Below are positions 1-8,600 of a stretch of 24,260 bases of DNA, piece after piece. This stretch comes from an uncultured Collinsella sp. (GTDB lineage: Bacteria; Actinomycetota; Coriobacteriia; Coriobacteriales; Coriobacteriaceae), in assembly GCA_900544225.1 (NCBI GenBank), contig UQUD01000018.1:1-24260 (forward strand). Direction: 5' to 3'. How positions within the stretch are numbered: position 1 is the stretch's first letter; every line of letters begins with the position of its first letter. A program made the position numbers and the translations under genes. The notes below the pieces were generated by a model, which worked only from the letters and a program-made list of their open reading frames with translations, searched no databases and was not told where the DNA came from.

Positions 1-401
1 GTCAGCGTCTGACTATCGCGCGCGCCTTAGTGGGCTCGCCGCAGGTTCTGATCATGGACGATTCTGCCTCGGCGCTCGACTTTAAGACCGATGCCGCGCT
101 TCGCCACGCCATTCGCGAGCGCAGCATGCGCGGTGCCGCCGAGGGCGGGCTGCCGCTGACCGCGGTGATTGTGAGCCAGCGCGTCTCGACCGTGCGCGAC
201 GCCGACATGATCTGCGTGCTCAATCACGGCTCGGTCGCGGGCCTGGGCACGCACGATGAGCTGTACGCGGCCTGTCAGCTCTATCGCGAGATTTGCCAGT
301 CGCAGCTGCGCCGCGAGGAGCTCGAGGGCCAGCAGGGGAGCACGACGCCCGCGTCCGCTCCGACCGCCCCCGCATCCGTCTGCGCAAAGGAGGGCTGCTA
401 A
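1..401 (+). CDS. ABC exporter subunit, C-terminal end only (degenerate ATPase site)
   Basis: The gene begins before the window; the first full codon is at 3 and the stop is TAA at 399-401. The visible 132 residues are the end of a nucleotide-binding domain. They begin just after the ABC signature (QRLTIARAL), then Walker B LIMDD, D-loop SALD and switch region IVSQRVST. The catalytic Glu after Walker B is Asp and the switch His is Gln. That pair of changes is known from the degenerate half of heterodimeric exporters such as TM287/288 and LmrCD. The tail after the domain is low-complexity and rich in Ala, Pro and Thr. The next gene starts at the base after this stop, so the two are almost certainly co-translated partners of one exporter. 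Substrate cannot be told. An AAAGGAGGG ribosome site for the next gene lies inside the last codons. Confidence 0.9.
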   Translation, partial: QRLTIARALVGSPQVLIMDDSASALDFKTDAALRHAIRERSMRGAAEGGLPLTAVIVSQRVSTVRDADMICVLNHGSVAGLGTHDELYAACQLYREICQSQLRREELEGQQGSTTPASAPTAPASVCAKEGC

Positions 402-2261
402 ATGAATCCGTACACCTCTTCCGGCTCGGTCGCCACGATGACGGCCAACGTGTCCGGCAACGATAACCTCAACGACCTGGGTGACGGTCCGCGCCAGCCC
501 GGCGACCCCGAGCGCTACCCCGTGGGCGCGGTAACTCGCCGCCTGCTGGGCTACGTCCGTCCGCACCGCATTTCGTTTACGGCGTCGTTTGTGAGTGCTG
601 CCGTCTCGGTGATTCTGCAGCTCTACACACCCATCCTCATTGGCGAGGGCATCGATCTTATCGTCGCCGCCGGGCAGGTGGATTTCGATGCGCTGCTGCC
701 GCTTGTCACCAAACTCGCGATTGTCGTCGTAGGTGCTGCGGCCTTTCAGTGGCTGCAGGGCTATTGCGTCAACCGTCTGTCCTACGAGACGGTGCGCGAC
801 ATGCGCGTGGAGGCAAGCGACAAGCTCAGCCGCATGCCGCTCAGCTTTATCGACAGCCATGCCCACGGCGACCTTATGAGCCGTGTGGTCAACGACGTCG
901 ACCAGGTGGGCGACGGTCTGCTGCAGGGCTTTACCCAGCTTTTCACCGGCGTTATCACCATCGTTGGCACGCTCGCGTTTATGCTCTCCATCAACCTGAC
1001 CATGACACTTGTGGTGGTGCTCGTCACGCCGCTTTCCATTTTTGCAGCCGGTGCTATTGCCAAGCTTTCTAACAAAAGCTTTACGGCACAGCAGCGCATC
1101 CAGGGCCAACTCGGCGGTCATATCGAGGAGTATGTGGGTGAGCAAAAGCTCGTGGACGCCTTCGCCTACGGCCCGCACGCTCAACAGTGCTTCGACGCCC
1201 TCAACGCCGAGCTCTATACGGCAGGCGAGCGCGCACAGTTTATGGGCTCGCTTTCAAACCCCGGCACGCGCTTTATCAATAACATCATCTATGCCGTGGT
1301 CGCTGTGATCGGCTGCGTGGGCGTGATCACGGGCGTGCCGGCGGCGCTTACGGTGGGCGGCGTGCAGATTTTCCTGTCCTATGCCAACCAGTACACCAAG
1401 CCGTTCAACGAGGTTACCAACGTCATTACGCAGATCCAGACCGCGTACGCCTCGGCGCGTCGCATGTTCGCGCTGCTCGATGCACGCGAGCAGGAGCCCG
1501 ATGCATCGGACGCCGTGGAACTTGCCGCCCCGCAGGGTGAGGTGACCTTTGAGCATGTGGACTTTAGCTATGTGCCCGACCGCAAGCTGCTGCAGGATAT
1601 CTGCATCGAGGCCAAGCCCGGCATGCGCTTTGCCCTGGTCGGTCCCACGGGCTGCGGAAAGACAACGCTCATCAATCTGCTGCTGCGTTTTTACGATATC
1701 GATGCCGGCCGCATCATGGTCGATGGTCGGTCTTCGCGTGACTACACGCGCGCGAGCCTACGCCGCGCCTTTGGCATGGTGTTGCAGGATACGTGGCTGT
1801 TCGAGGGCACGGTGGCGGACAACATTGCTTACGGTTGCCCAGGCGCCACGCGCGAGCAGGTTATCGAAGCCGCCAAGCGCGCGCACGCGCACAAGTTTAT
1901 CGTGCAGCTGCCAGGCGGCTACGACACGGTGATTGGCGAGGACGGCGGTACGTTTAGCCAGGGCCAAAAGCAGCTGCTGTGCATTGCGCGCGTTATGCTC
2001 ACCGACCCGGCTATCTTGCTGCTGGATGAGGCGACCTCGAGCATCGATACGCGCACCGAGCTGCAGGTGCAGGCGGCATTCGACGAGCTCATGGCCGGTC
2101 GCACGAGCTTTGTCGTGGCGCACCGCCTGAGCACCATCCGCAACGCCGACTGCATTCTGGTCATGCGCGACGGCGAGATTATCGAGCGCGGCACGCACGA
2201 CGAGCTGATAGCGGCGAGCGGCTTCTATGCCGAGCTCTACCGCAGCCAGTTTGCCCAGTGA
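402..2261 (+). CDS. ABC exporter subunit, full length (TMD-NBD, canonical site)
   Basis: A 619-residue half-transporter. A membrane domain occupies about residues 40-335, with the usual six-helix exporter layout. The ATPase domain is at about 375-615: Walker A GPTGCGKTT near 413, Q-loop VLQDTW near 461, signature FSQGQ near 518, Walker B ILLLDEATSS near 540 and switch VVAHRLST near 572. The catalytic Glu and His are both present, unlike in the upstream partner. The signature is SQGQ rather than SGGQ, as commonly found in the partner that faces the degenerate site. Start ATG 402 follows the upstream TAA directly and has AAAGGAGGG at 386-394. By family the pair would export drugs, lipids or peptides across the cytoplasmic membrane using ATP; the substrate is unknown. 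No clear T-tailed terminator follows. Confidence 0.93.
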   Translation: MNPYTSSGSVATMTANVSGNDNLNDLGDGPRQPGDPERYPVGAVTRRLLGYVRPHRISFTASFVSAAVSVILQLYTPILIGEGIDLIVAAGQVDFDALLPLVTKLAIVVVGAAAFQWLQGYCVNRLSYETVRDMRVEASDKLSRMPLSFIDSHAHGDLMSRVVNDVDQVGDGLLQGFTQLFTGVITIVGTLAFMLSINLTMTLVVVLVTPLSIFAAGAIAKLSNKSFTAQQRIQGQLGGHIEEYVGEQKLVDAFAYGPHAQQCFDALNAELYTAGERAQFMGSLSNPGTRFINNIIYAVVAVIGCVGVITGVPAALTVGGVQIFLSYANQYTKPFNEVTNVITQIQTAYASARRMFALLDAREQEPDASDAVELAAPQGEVTFEHVDFSYVPDRKLLQDICIEAKPGMRFALVGPTGCGKTTLINLLLRFYDIDAGRIMVDGRSSRDYTRASLRRAFGMVLQDTWLFEGTVADNIAYGCPGATREQVIEAAKRAHAHKFIVQLPGGYDTVIGEDGGTFSQGQKQLLCIARVMLTDPAILLLDEATSSIDTRTELQVQAAFDELMAGRTSFVVAHRLSTIRNADCILVMRDGEIIERGTHDELIAASGFYAELYRSQFAQ

Positions 2262-2388
2262 GCAAGTCCGTGGGGCAAATTAATCAATCGACAGACGGTG
2301 GTTTACATCTGTCGCGTTAGTACTAAGATATTCATCTAATAAATTGCATTAGTGGCTTTAGTTTTGGGGGATACGAGGCAACGTGACT
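2262..2388 (+). promoter_or_regulatory. AT-rich intergenic region with short palindromes
   Basis: About 125 bases between the ABC operon and the flavodoxin gene, clearly richer in A and T than the genes around it. It holds a 7-bp hairpin (CGACAGA 2289-2295 with TCTGTCG 2308-2314, no T tract), a perfect 10-base palindrome TTAGTACTAA at 2317-2326, and CTAAT/ATTAG arms at 2336-2340 and 2348-2352. These could be operators for the downstream gene, but no known regulator box is recognised. The promoter is presumed to lie here; no confident -35/-10 pair was found. Confidence 0.35.
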
Positions 2389-2940
2389 ATGACGTGCTCT
2401 TTGGTGGTTAACAGCAAGAGCGGTAATACCAGGATGGTTTCGGGCGCAATCAAGCGTGCCCTGCAGGCTGCAGGCGTCGAGTTTATTCACGCTGCCGCGC
2501 TGAGCGACGATGCGGATGCAGATCAGGTTGCGCTCGAGGCGCAGGGTGCCTGCGCTGCCGATACGGTGCTCGTCGGTTTTTGGTGCGACAAGGGCGCATG
2601 CACGCCTTCGGTCGCGGCGTTACTCTCCGCCTTGCACGGCAAGCGCGTCTTTCTGTTTGGTACTTGCGGTTTTGGTGCCGATCAGAGCTATTACCAGCAG
2701 ATTATCGATCGTGTGACCTCCAATTTGGCCGATGATGCCGAGCTGGTGGGCTGGGCGATGTGCCAGGGCAAGATGGGCCCCGCGGTCAAGCAGCGCTACG
2801 AGGCCATGCTCGAGCAAGATCCCGACAACGCCCGCGCTAAGTTGCTGCTCGACAACTGGGTTGCCGCAAAGGATCACCCCACCAAGGATGATCTGGATTA
2901 CATGGCTGCAGCCGCCAAAAAGGCCGTGCTGGGAGAGTAG
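2389..2940 (+). CDS. Flavodoxin-family protein, BilS-like
   Basis: A 183-residue protein with an N-terminal flavodoxin FMN phosphate loop (SKSGNTRMV) close to the start, followed by the alternating strand/helix pattern of a flavodoxin. The middle has FWCDKGACT and FLFGTCGFGA, and the C-terminal part has CQGKMG and AKDHP. This set of motifs matches flavodoxin-family proteins annotated BilS, the partner of the gut bilirubin reductase BilR. No bilR-like gene is in the window, so the biological role is open; electron transfer through bound FMN is the safe statement. GAGG at 2375-2378 sits 10 bases from ATG 2389 but only 4 from a GTG at 2383, so ATG 2389 is preferred; the GTG start would add two residues. 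The gene appears to be a single unit ended by the terminator at 2983. Confidence 0.82.
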   Translation: MTCSLVVNSKSGNTRMVSGAIKRALQAAGVEFIHAAALSDDADADQVALEAQGACAADTVLVGFWCDKGACTPSVAALLSALHGKRVFLFGTCGFGADQSYYQQIIDRVTSNLADDAELVGWAMCQGKMGPAVKQRYEAMLEQDPDNARAKLLLDNWVAAKDHPTKDDLDYMAAAAKKAVLGE

Positions 2941-2982
2941 CTTCGCCGTTCGCGGTCCTTCGTGCAAAGCAATACAAATGTG

Positions 2983-3010
2983 AAAGCCTCGATATTCTCG
3001 AGGCTTTTTT
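2983..3010 (+). terminator. Rho-independent terminator after the flavodoxin gene
   Basis: A perfect 10-bp stem, AAAGCCTCGA (2983-2992) with TCGAGGCTTT (2998-3007), has a 5-base loop and runs into a T tract ending at 3010. It lies 42 bases after the stop codon. Confidence 0.92.
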
Positions 3011-3185
3011 CTTGCCACTTGTGGGCGGAACCGTGGCAAGCGTTTGGGGTGACATTTTCCATCACCCCGATGACGAGGCCGTTCTGGACAACACGCTCGC
3101 ATGCGTTCGCTGGATGTATTCAGAGTGGGACGGGGTTTCCGGATGGATGGGATTTCCAGAAGGTATGGGCTGAGGGCTACGCGGG
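3011..3185. repeat. Hairpin-rich intergenic stretch with one solitary copy of the 61-62 bp repeat half-unit
   Basis: No gene is seen. Hairpins follow in a row: CTTGCCAC 3011-3018 with GTGGCAAG 3033-3040, and GGGGTGA 3046-3052 with TCACCCC 3062-3068. Bases 3112-3145 match 12695-12728 closely (GGATG, then GTGGGACGGG, then TTTCCGGATGG), so this is a stray partial copy of the repeat family that forms arrays at 12.7 kb and 17.1-17.5 kb. Confidence 0.6.
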
Positions 3186-3545
3186 GTAGCCGTAGAGGCA
3201 TGAATAAGGGGGTTGAAAATAAACGATACTAAATGCAGTATAAATTTAATGGGGGGGGGTACGATATCTGAGCCGTACAAAATATTAGACCCTCTATTGA
3301 GAAGTTGTGTAGGGGTTAGCCGCAGGCGTTGGATAAAGCAGACAAGTGCGGGGACAAATAACCACTTACGGCAAAAATAGTAGCATTTGGCGGAAAGACG
3401 TTGATAAAAACGCGGAAGTAGCTACGGTGATTGTTAGAAATAGATTTCAGATTGGCTTTTTCGAACTCATCTATTAAACGTCTTAGAAAAGCGGCTAATC
3501 CTTGATGGGATCGAATATGGCCTCGATGGGGATGAAATAATCACG
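3186..3545 (+). promoter_or_regulatory. AT-rich leader upstream of the SipW operon, with a nine-G run
   Basis: About 360 bases with no supported gene; all three forward frames carry several stops. It probably holds the promoter of the surface-fibre operon. A weak candidate is TTGAAA at 3213-3218 with TATAAA at 3239-3244, but the 20-base spacer is long. A run of nine G occurs at 3251-3259, where transcription from that promoter would begin. The frame of the signal peptidase gene is open from 3444, but contains no ATG, GTG or TTG before 3546. No known riboswitch pattern was recognised. Confidence 0.35.
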
Positions 3546-4103
3546 TTGGCAGCGCGCGGATTCAGACGATTTATTTCACTTCTTAGTGGCATGGCGCTCG
3601 CGCTTGTCATAGCCCTTGCCGTCGTTTCTTTCGCTCCCCGTGCATTTGGTTACATGCCCTTCGCCGTGCTCTCGGGCTCTATGGAACCCGAGCTCCCCGT
3701 CGGCTCCATGGTGTTTGTTCACCAGGTTGACCCAACGAATATTGCCGTGGGCGACAGTGCAACTTTTTACCGATCGGACGGCGCTGTGGTGACTCACCAG
3801 GTGTACGAGGTCGACCCTGTGGCGCAGACGATCAGCACGCAGGGAATCGCAAACAAAAATGCAGATGGAATCATCATGCACGACGCCGAGCAGACGCCTT
3901 TTTCACGCGTGATCGGCGTCGTCTCTTTTTGTGTCCCTTACCTGGGCTTCGTTAATGCATATTGCACGACGATGCCCGGTTTGCTTGTTGTGGTGGCCGT
4001 TCTGGCGCTGCTAGTCGCGGCGTCGATTGTGCTCGATCGGATGGTTCCCGACGAGCCTGCGGGCAATCATGCCCGCGCGCATGCGAAGGGGCGGCGTTCA
4101 TAG
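3546..4103 (+). CDS. sipW: SipW-type signal peptidase I (S26B family)
   Basis: A 185-residue membrane protease, close to the length of Bacillus SipW. It has an N-terminal membrane span (about 10-35) and a C-terminal one (about 136-160). The catalytic serine is Ser45 in LSGSMEP. The general base is a histidine, His84 in VVTHQV, where ordinary bacterial signal peptidases have lysine; this is the hallmark of the ER/SipW type. Box E is GIANKNADG with Asp107. It should cut the special signal peptides of the three GTxAW/GTxAF-type proteins encoded downstream (4175, 4977, 11146), as SipW does for TasA in Bacillus. The only usual start codon in the open frame is TTG 3546, with a poorly spaced GGGG at 3527-3530. 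The start is therefore the least certain part. First gene of the operon. Confidence 0.92.
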   Translation: MAARGFRRFISLLSGMALALVIALAVVSFAPRAFGYMPFAVLSGSMEPELPVGSMVFVHQVDPTNIAVGDSATFYRSDGAVVTHQVYEVDPVAQTISTQGIANKNADGIIMHDAEQTPFSRVIGVVSFCVPYLGFVNAYCTTMPGLLVVVAVLALLVAASIVLDRMVPDEPAGNHARAHAKGRRS

Positions 4104-4119
4104 CGGCAGGGGAGAGGTG

Positions 4120-4145
4120 CCGGCAACGGCAAGGGCCGTTGCCGG
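4120..4145 (+). promoter_or_regulatory. Perfect mRNA hairpin in front of the TasA-like gene
   Basis: CCGGCAACGGC (4120-4130) pairs perfectly with GCCGTTGCCGG (4135-4145), an 11-bp GC-rich stem with a 4-base loop. No T tract follows, so it is not a typical terminator. It ends 15 bases before the AAAGGAAGAG ribosome site of the next gene. A 5' stabilising or processing element is the likeliest role (inference). Confidence 0.7.
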
Positions 4146-4174
4146 GGAAGTCGATTTTCGAAAGGAAGAGAACG

Positions 4175-4885
4175 ATGGAAAACAAGAAGAAAAAGCGCTA
4201 CGGCATCATTGCCGCCTTGCTGCTGCTGGTACTGGCTGCCGGCGTGGGCACCTATGCATGGCTGACGGCCACGCAGTCGCTGGAGAACGTGTTTACGGTT
4301 GGTAGCTTTGGCCACCCGGAAAACAAGCCTGATCCGGACAATCCCGAGAAGCCGAAACCCAATGATCCGAACACTGGCAAGGCCTACCTGTTCGAGACCA
4401 AGTGGGTCGACGACTCCAAGATCGTTCCCGGCGCAACTGCCGATAAGAACCCCAACGTCGGCGTCAAGAAGGGCTCCGATGACGCCTACGTGTTTATCTA
4501 TGTGAAGAACGCCATGGTCAATGACACCGCCGCTCCCGCGAGCACCCCGTACTTCACCCTCAACGACAACTGGAAGCCGGTCGATGGTGAGGTGACCACG
4601 TCCGCCGATGGCAAGTATCTGAGCGGCCTGTTCATGTATGCCAAGGGCTCCACGACTGGCGTTCCTGCCGTTCTGAAAGCCAAGGATGCCTCCGATGATG
4701 TCTACACCGGCGAGCTCTTTAGCAAGGTTGTGTTCCCCAGCACCTTGGAGGGCTCTATGGTTGCCACCACTCCTAAGATGACGGTTTCCGCCTACATCTT
4801 CGGCGACGGCCAGAAGGGCGAGGAGGCTACTCCTGCCGCCAACGCTGTTGCTCAGGCCAAGGCCTGGGCTAAGACCAAGAAGTAA
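4175..4885 (+). CDS. TasA/camelysin-like fibre subunit with SipW-cognate signal peptide
   Basis: A 236-residue protein. The Lys-rich start (MENKKKKR), a hydrophobic stretch and the motif GVGTYAWLT form a SipW-cognate signal peptide; the mature chain begins near residue 30. A Pro/Asp/Lys-rich linker (about 47-67) is followed by a beta-rich domain. That domain contains VGVKKGSDDAYVF and a central region rich in Thr, Asp and Ser, and ends in Lys-rich residues with no wall anchor. Layout and size fit the TasA/camelysin family, secreted subunits that assemble into amyloid-like or pilus-like fibres. The AAAGGAAGAG at 4161-4170 fixes the start ATG 4175; the longer open frame upstream overlaps the peptidase gene and is rejected. 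Codon use is strongly biased to C/G-ending codons, suggesting high expression. Likely the major subunit of the operon's fibre (inference). Confidence 0.88.
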   Translation: MENKKKKRYGIIAALLLLVLAAGVGTYAWLTATQSLENVFTVGSFGHPENKPDPDNPEKPKPNDPNTGKAYLFETKWVDDSKIVPGATADKNPNVGVKKGSDDAYVFIYVKNAMVNDTAAPASTPYFTLNDNWKPVDGEVTTSADGKYLSGLFMYAKGSTTGVPAVLKAKDASDDVYTGELFSKVVFPSTLEGSMVATTPKMTVSAYIFGDGQKGEEATPAANAVAQAKAWAKTKK

Positions 4886-4895
4886 TCCCCCTTCC

Positions 4896-4947
4896 ACCGA
4901 GATCCCGACCCGCTCCCCAACCCCTATATTCGGGTCGGGATCTCGGT
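4896..4947 (+). terminator. Perfect 17-bp hairpin after the TasA-like gene (partial terminator or 3' stabiliser)
   Basis: ACCGAGATCCCGACCCG (4896-4912) pairs without mismatch with CGGGTCGGGATCTCGGT (4931-4947), with an 18-base loop. It begins 10 bases after the stop codon. Only a weak T-rich tail (TTCTCCTTT) follows, so read-through to the next gene is expected. It should lower expression of the downstream genes relative to the TasA-like gene. Confidence 0.82.
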
Positions 4948-4976
4948 TCTCCTTTGATCGACGATTGGCGAACATA

Positions 4977-5624
4977 ATGCTCAACAATCTTTCCGACAAT
5001 CAGAAACGCACCTTGGCGCTTGCCGCGATTGCGCTGTTGGCCCTGGCGTGCCTGTGTGGCACGCTGGCTTTTACCGTTGATATGGTTCCGGCGAACAACG
5101 TCCTATCGTTTGGCAGCGTGAAGGTACGAGTCTGCGAATACACCCTAAACGAGCAAGGCGAAGAGATTCCGTTTGAGGCCAACGAGCACGGGGACTATCC
5201 CGACACCAAGGCCGGGGGCTCTGACATCAGCCGCATTGTGCGCGTGGAGAACGCCGGCGTACAGCCCGAGTATGTTCGCGCTCGTCTGCGCATGACGTCA
5301 GTGGCACCCGACGGTTCGAGTGCGGATGCCTCGGGCAACGTTGCCTTTAACGTGAGCGCGGGCGATGGCTCCCCGTGGGTCGATGGTGGCGATGGGTGGT
5401 TTTACTATCGCGGCCTTGCCGGACGCGGGGGTGTGCTCGATCCCGGCGTCATGACGGAGAGCCTTATGGACTCGCTGCGATTTGTGGGCGACTACCACGA
5501 TGCCGCGCGCGGCGGCTCATTCAAACTCGATATCGACGTTCAGGCCGTGCAGGCCAAAAACCAGCAGACAAACGATTCTGTCCTCGACGTGCTTGACGTC
5601 GCGGGCTGGCCGGAGGCGAACTAG
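4977..5624 (+). CDS. Second SipW-cognate secreted protein (TasA-like superfamily)
   Basis: A 215-residue protein. The N-terminal hydrophobic stretch with CGTLAFTVD followed by NNVLSFGSVKVRV is a SipW-cognate signal peptide. The mature domain has a pattern typical of TasA-like and related anchored proteins: SDISRIVRVENAGVQPEYVRARL, strands alternating with loops, then a WFYYRG segment and a final FKLDIDVQAVQ strand. No C-terminal anchor is present. The start ATG 4977 has no good ribosome site (a TTG at 4965 is no better), so translation is probably weak. Together with the hairpin just upstream this points to a minor subunit. It ends 3 bases before the giant gene, whose GGAGG lies in this gene's last codons. 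Exact function unknown; by context a fibre component or adaptor. Confidence 0.82.
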   Translation: MLNNLSDNQKRTLALAAIALLALACLCGTLAFTVDMVPANNVLSFGSVKVRVCEYTLNEQGEEIPFEANEHGDYPDTKAGGSDISRIVRVENAGVQPEYVRARLRMTSVAPDGSSADASGNVAFNVSAGDGSPWVDGGDGWFYYRGLAGRGGVLDPGVMTESLMDSLRFVGDYHDAARGGSFKLDIDVQAVQAKNQQTNDSVLDVLDVAGWPEAN

Positions 5625-5627
5625 CCC

Positions 5628-8600
5628 ATGAAGATTAAGATCGTGAACCGAGGTGTGCTCAACAGGCTGATTGCCGTCGCGGCGATTGCCCTTTGCTGCG
5701 TTATGGCGCTGCCGGCGGCAGCGCATGCCGAGGATCAGACCGAATTCCATATCACAAACAGGAACGACTTCCTGGCGTGCGTCGCGCTGTCGCGTCAACG
5801 CGACACGTCGCAGTGGCGCGTCTATCTCGATAACGATATCGTTCTTAACGATGAAGATATGAACGCCATTGTTGCGAATACGGTCAAGCACCTCTCCTTT
5901 GGCAACAAGGACTATCCCTTTAGGGGCGTCTTCGATGGCCAAAACCACACCGTGACGGGTCTTAACTACGCCAACAATATGTTGGATCCCGAGCGCGATA
6001 CGGGCTTTTTTGCCGAGACCGATGGCGCCACCATCAAGAACTTCCTAGTTAAGGACGCTAACATTTGGGCAGACTTCCGTGGCGGCATTATCGTGGGCAA
6101 GGCGGTTAAGACTCACTTCGAAAACGTCATGGTCATGGAGAGCACCCTGCACGTTACGTGTGCCAACAACATGCTCAATGTGATTACCAATGCGGGTTTT
6201 GAGGGGGGCCTGATTGCCGGCGAGCTCGACGGTTGCACCCTCTACAACTGCGAGGTCCGTGGTGGCCGCGCCGTTAACAACACGACTTCGGGCGTACAGG
6301 CAATCGGTGGCGAGGGCCTGTATATGGCGGCGTTTGCCGGCTACGTTAAGAACTCGACCATCGAGTATTGCCGCGTGACGCCTACGCGCAACGAGGATGG
6401 CTCGATTGCCGAGAAGGGCATGACCGACGTTACCAATAAATACGATGTGGCCATTGGCGCCCTGGGCGGCAACAACGTGTACGCCTCGGGTTTTGTGGGC
6501 TGCATGGCAGAAGGCGCTAAAGTCATTGACTGCTTTTCAACGGCGAAATGCTATAGCTATGCTGCTTCTTACGTGGGCGTTGTCTCCGTAACGCGCGCTT
6601 GGACGGGCGGTCTTGCAGGCCGCATCTTGTCTAAAAGCGGTAATGAAATCACTCGCAGCCATTTCGCCGGCGATTTGAGCTCGCGCCAGTACAACCCCAT
6701 CGCCGTGATTCCCATCATCCAAAACGATGTGAACCTGGGCGGTATTGCTGCGCGCGCCAACAAGGGCGACGCCACGGTCGCCGAGTGCTACTTTAAGCCG
6801 AGCGTGAGCCTAAGCGGCAGCAGCCAGGGTACTGCGGCTAAGAAAAAGATACCTTCGTTTGGCGGCGACGGCACCACCAAGGGCGACAGCTACGGTCCGT
6901 GGGATGACGAGCGCTACACCACGCGTGAGCTGTGGGAAGAGCACGACTACGATTTCTGTGCCGGTACCATGCGCTCGACTGATAACGACAATGCCCTGGG
7001 TGGCCAGCACACCAATGAGTGGGCGATGGACTACAAGCTGAATATCCCCGTGCACGGCCAGAGCGTTAAGGCGACGATTGATTTTCCCGGCGCGGGCACC
7101 GCGACAATCGAGGCGACCAAACTTGGTACTGATCAGGCGACCACGGATCCGTATACCTTTGCGGTGAGCGCTGTGCTGGCCGGAACGGCACAGGGCTTAG
7201 CTCAGGGCGATACGTCGGTAACGTTCAGGCAGGAAACCTCCGCAAAGCCCGCGGGGCTGAGCGAGGCGAACGGCGGCTACCGCTTTATGGGCTGGTTCCG
7301 CGAGCCCGATGTGCGTGTGAATCGCATTGACCAAGACAACAGCTGGTTTGACGGTAAGACCGATGCTGCTGCTGTTAAGGACGGCAAGCGTGTCGAGAAG
7401 AACACGAAGCACGAGGCGTCCTCGAGCTACACTGCCGACAACGGCAAGGACCATGCCAAGAGCGAGGGCTTCAAGGGCAATGACCTCTTTATCGCTTCAT
7501 ACGAGGCGCAGGTGCTGTTCTATAACGTTAAGGGCGAGACGCTCGATTACCGGAGCGGTGTCGCGCATGACAAGTCGACGGATTGGTACCGCTATGGCGT
7601 CGGTTTGACGCCAGCTGCCCCCGAGGATCGTGGCAGCTTGTCGACAACCGCGACGTTTATTGGATGGACCACGCAGCCGAACGCCAATAAGAGCATGAAT
7701 GGCGCCTATGCCGCCATCACCTCGACTCAGTTAGCCGATCTTAAAAATCAGGGAGCTTTTTATCCTGCGGGTAGCGAGATCACCGTTGTCCGTCCAACCG
7801 ACTTCTATCCGGTGTACAGCGACTACGTGTCGAACATCATGACGGTGTTCGAAGGCAATGAGCAGGACGCAATCGACAATAAGACTCTGCGCGACGGTGT
7901 GGGCAAAACTAACGTTAAGGTTGAGACTGCAAAAGATGGCACAAGCACGTATACCGTGCAGGTGCTCGACGTATCCGGCAAAGCTATATCCGAGGACGGC
8001 AAGCTGCCCGAAGGGTATCGCTTCTTGGGCTGGTATGAAAACAAGCAGAATGCAGATGGGTCCGAGGTCGAGGTGCGCGTAAGCCGCGACCCAAGCTATA
8101 AGCTTCCCGCCAGCGTCGATCTGACCGTCCCGCACACCTACACCGCTCGCTTTGAGTACCGTGTGGATTATTACGTCCGCGCGTACGCGAACGATGAATA
8201 CACGAACTCGGAACTCCTTTGCTCTGTATGGAACGAGTACGAAACACCGTTTAACGATCAGGTCGGCACAAGTTATGTTCGAGAGAACGTGGTGCACTGG
8301 GGTTCCAAGCACGTTAATCATGGCGATAAGAATGCCTATAAGGAGGGCTCGTGCGCAGAGGGGTACTACGACAACAATACGCTAATCGTGGCCCCAATGA
8401 GCGCATATTCGCATAACGTGAGAAACGATACGGGGGCGGATACCCTAAAGAATGTCCTTGTGGATACAGATTTCCCAGGTTCTGGAACGTTTGACGAGGA
8501 AAAGGTTATTAATGCGTTGCAGTACACGTTTAAGCCATCTAGCGATCGTTATAGCTTGAAGTTTTGGACGCTTGAGAGAATCGGCGGTCGATGGACATAT

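Noticed and set aside
27..1184. A 385-codon minus-strand open frame
   Set aside because: It shadows the two ABC subunits, whose motifs are unmistakable, and has low-complexity His/Arg/Ala-rich composition.
2289..2314. Terminator after the ABC exporter gene
   Set aside because: The stem has only 7 bp with a 12-base loop and no T tract follows.
3260..3545. c-di-GMP riboswitch or small genes upstream of sipW
   Set aside because: No GEMM-type core was found, and the forward frames carry repeated stops. Short protein-like stretches near 3378-3477 switch frame and have no start or ribosome site.
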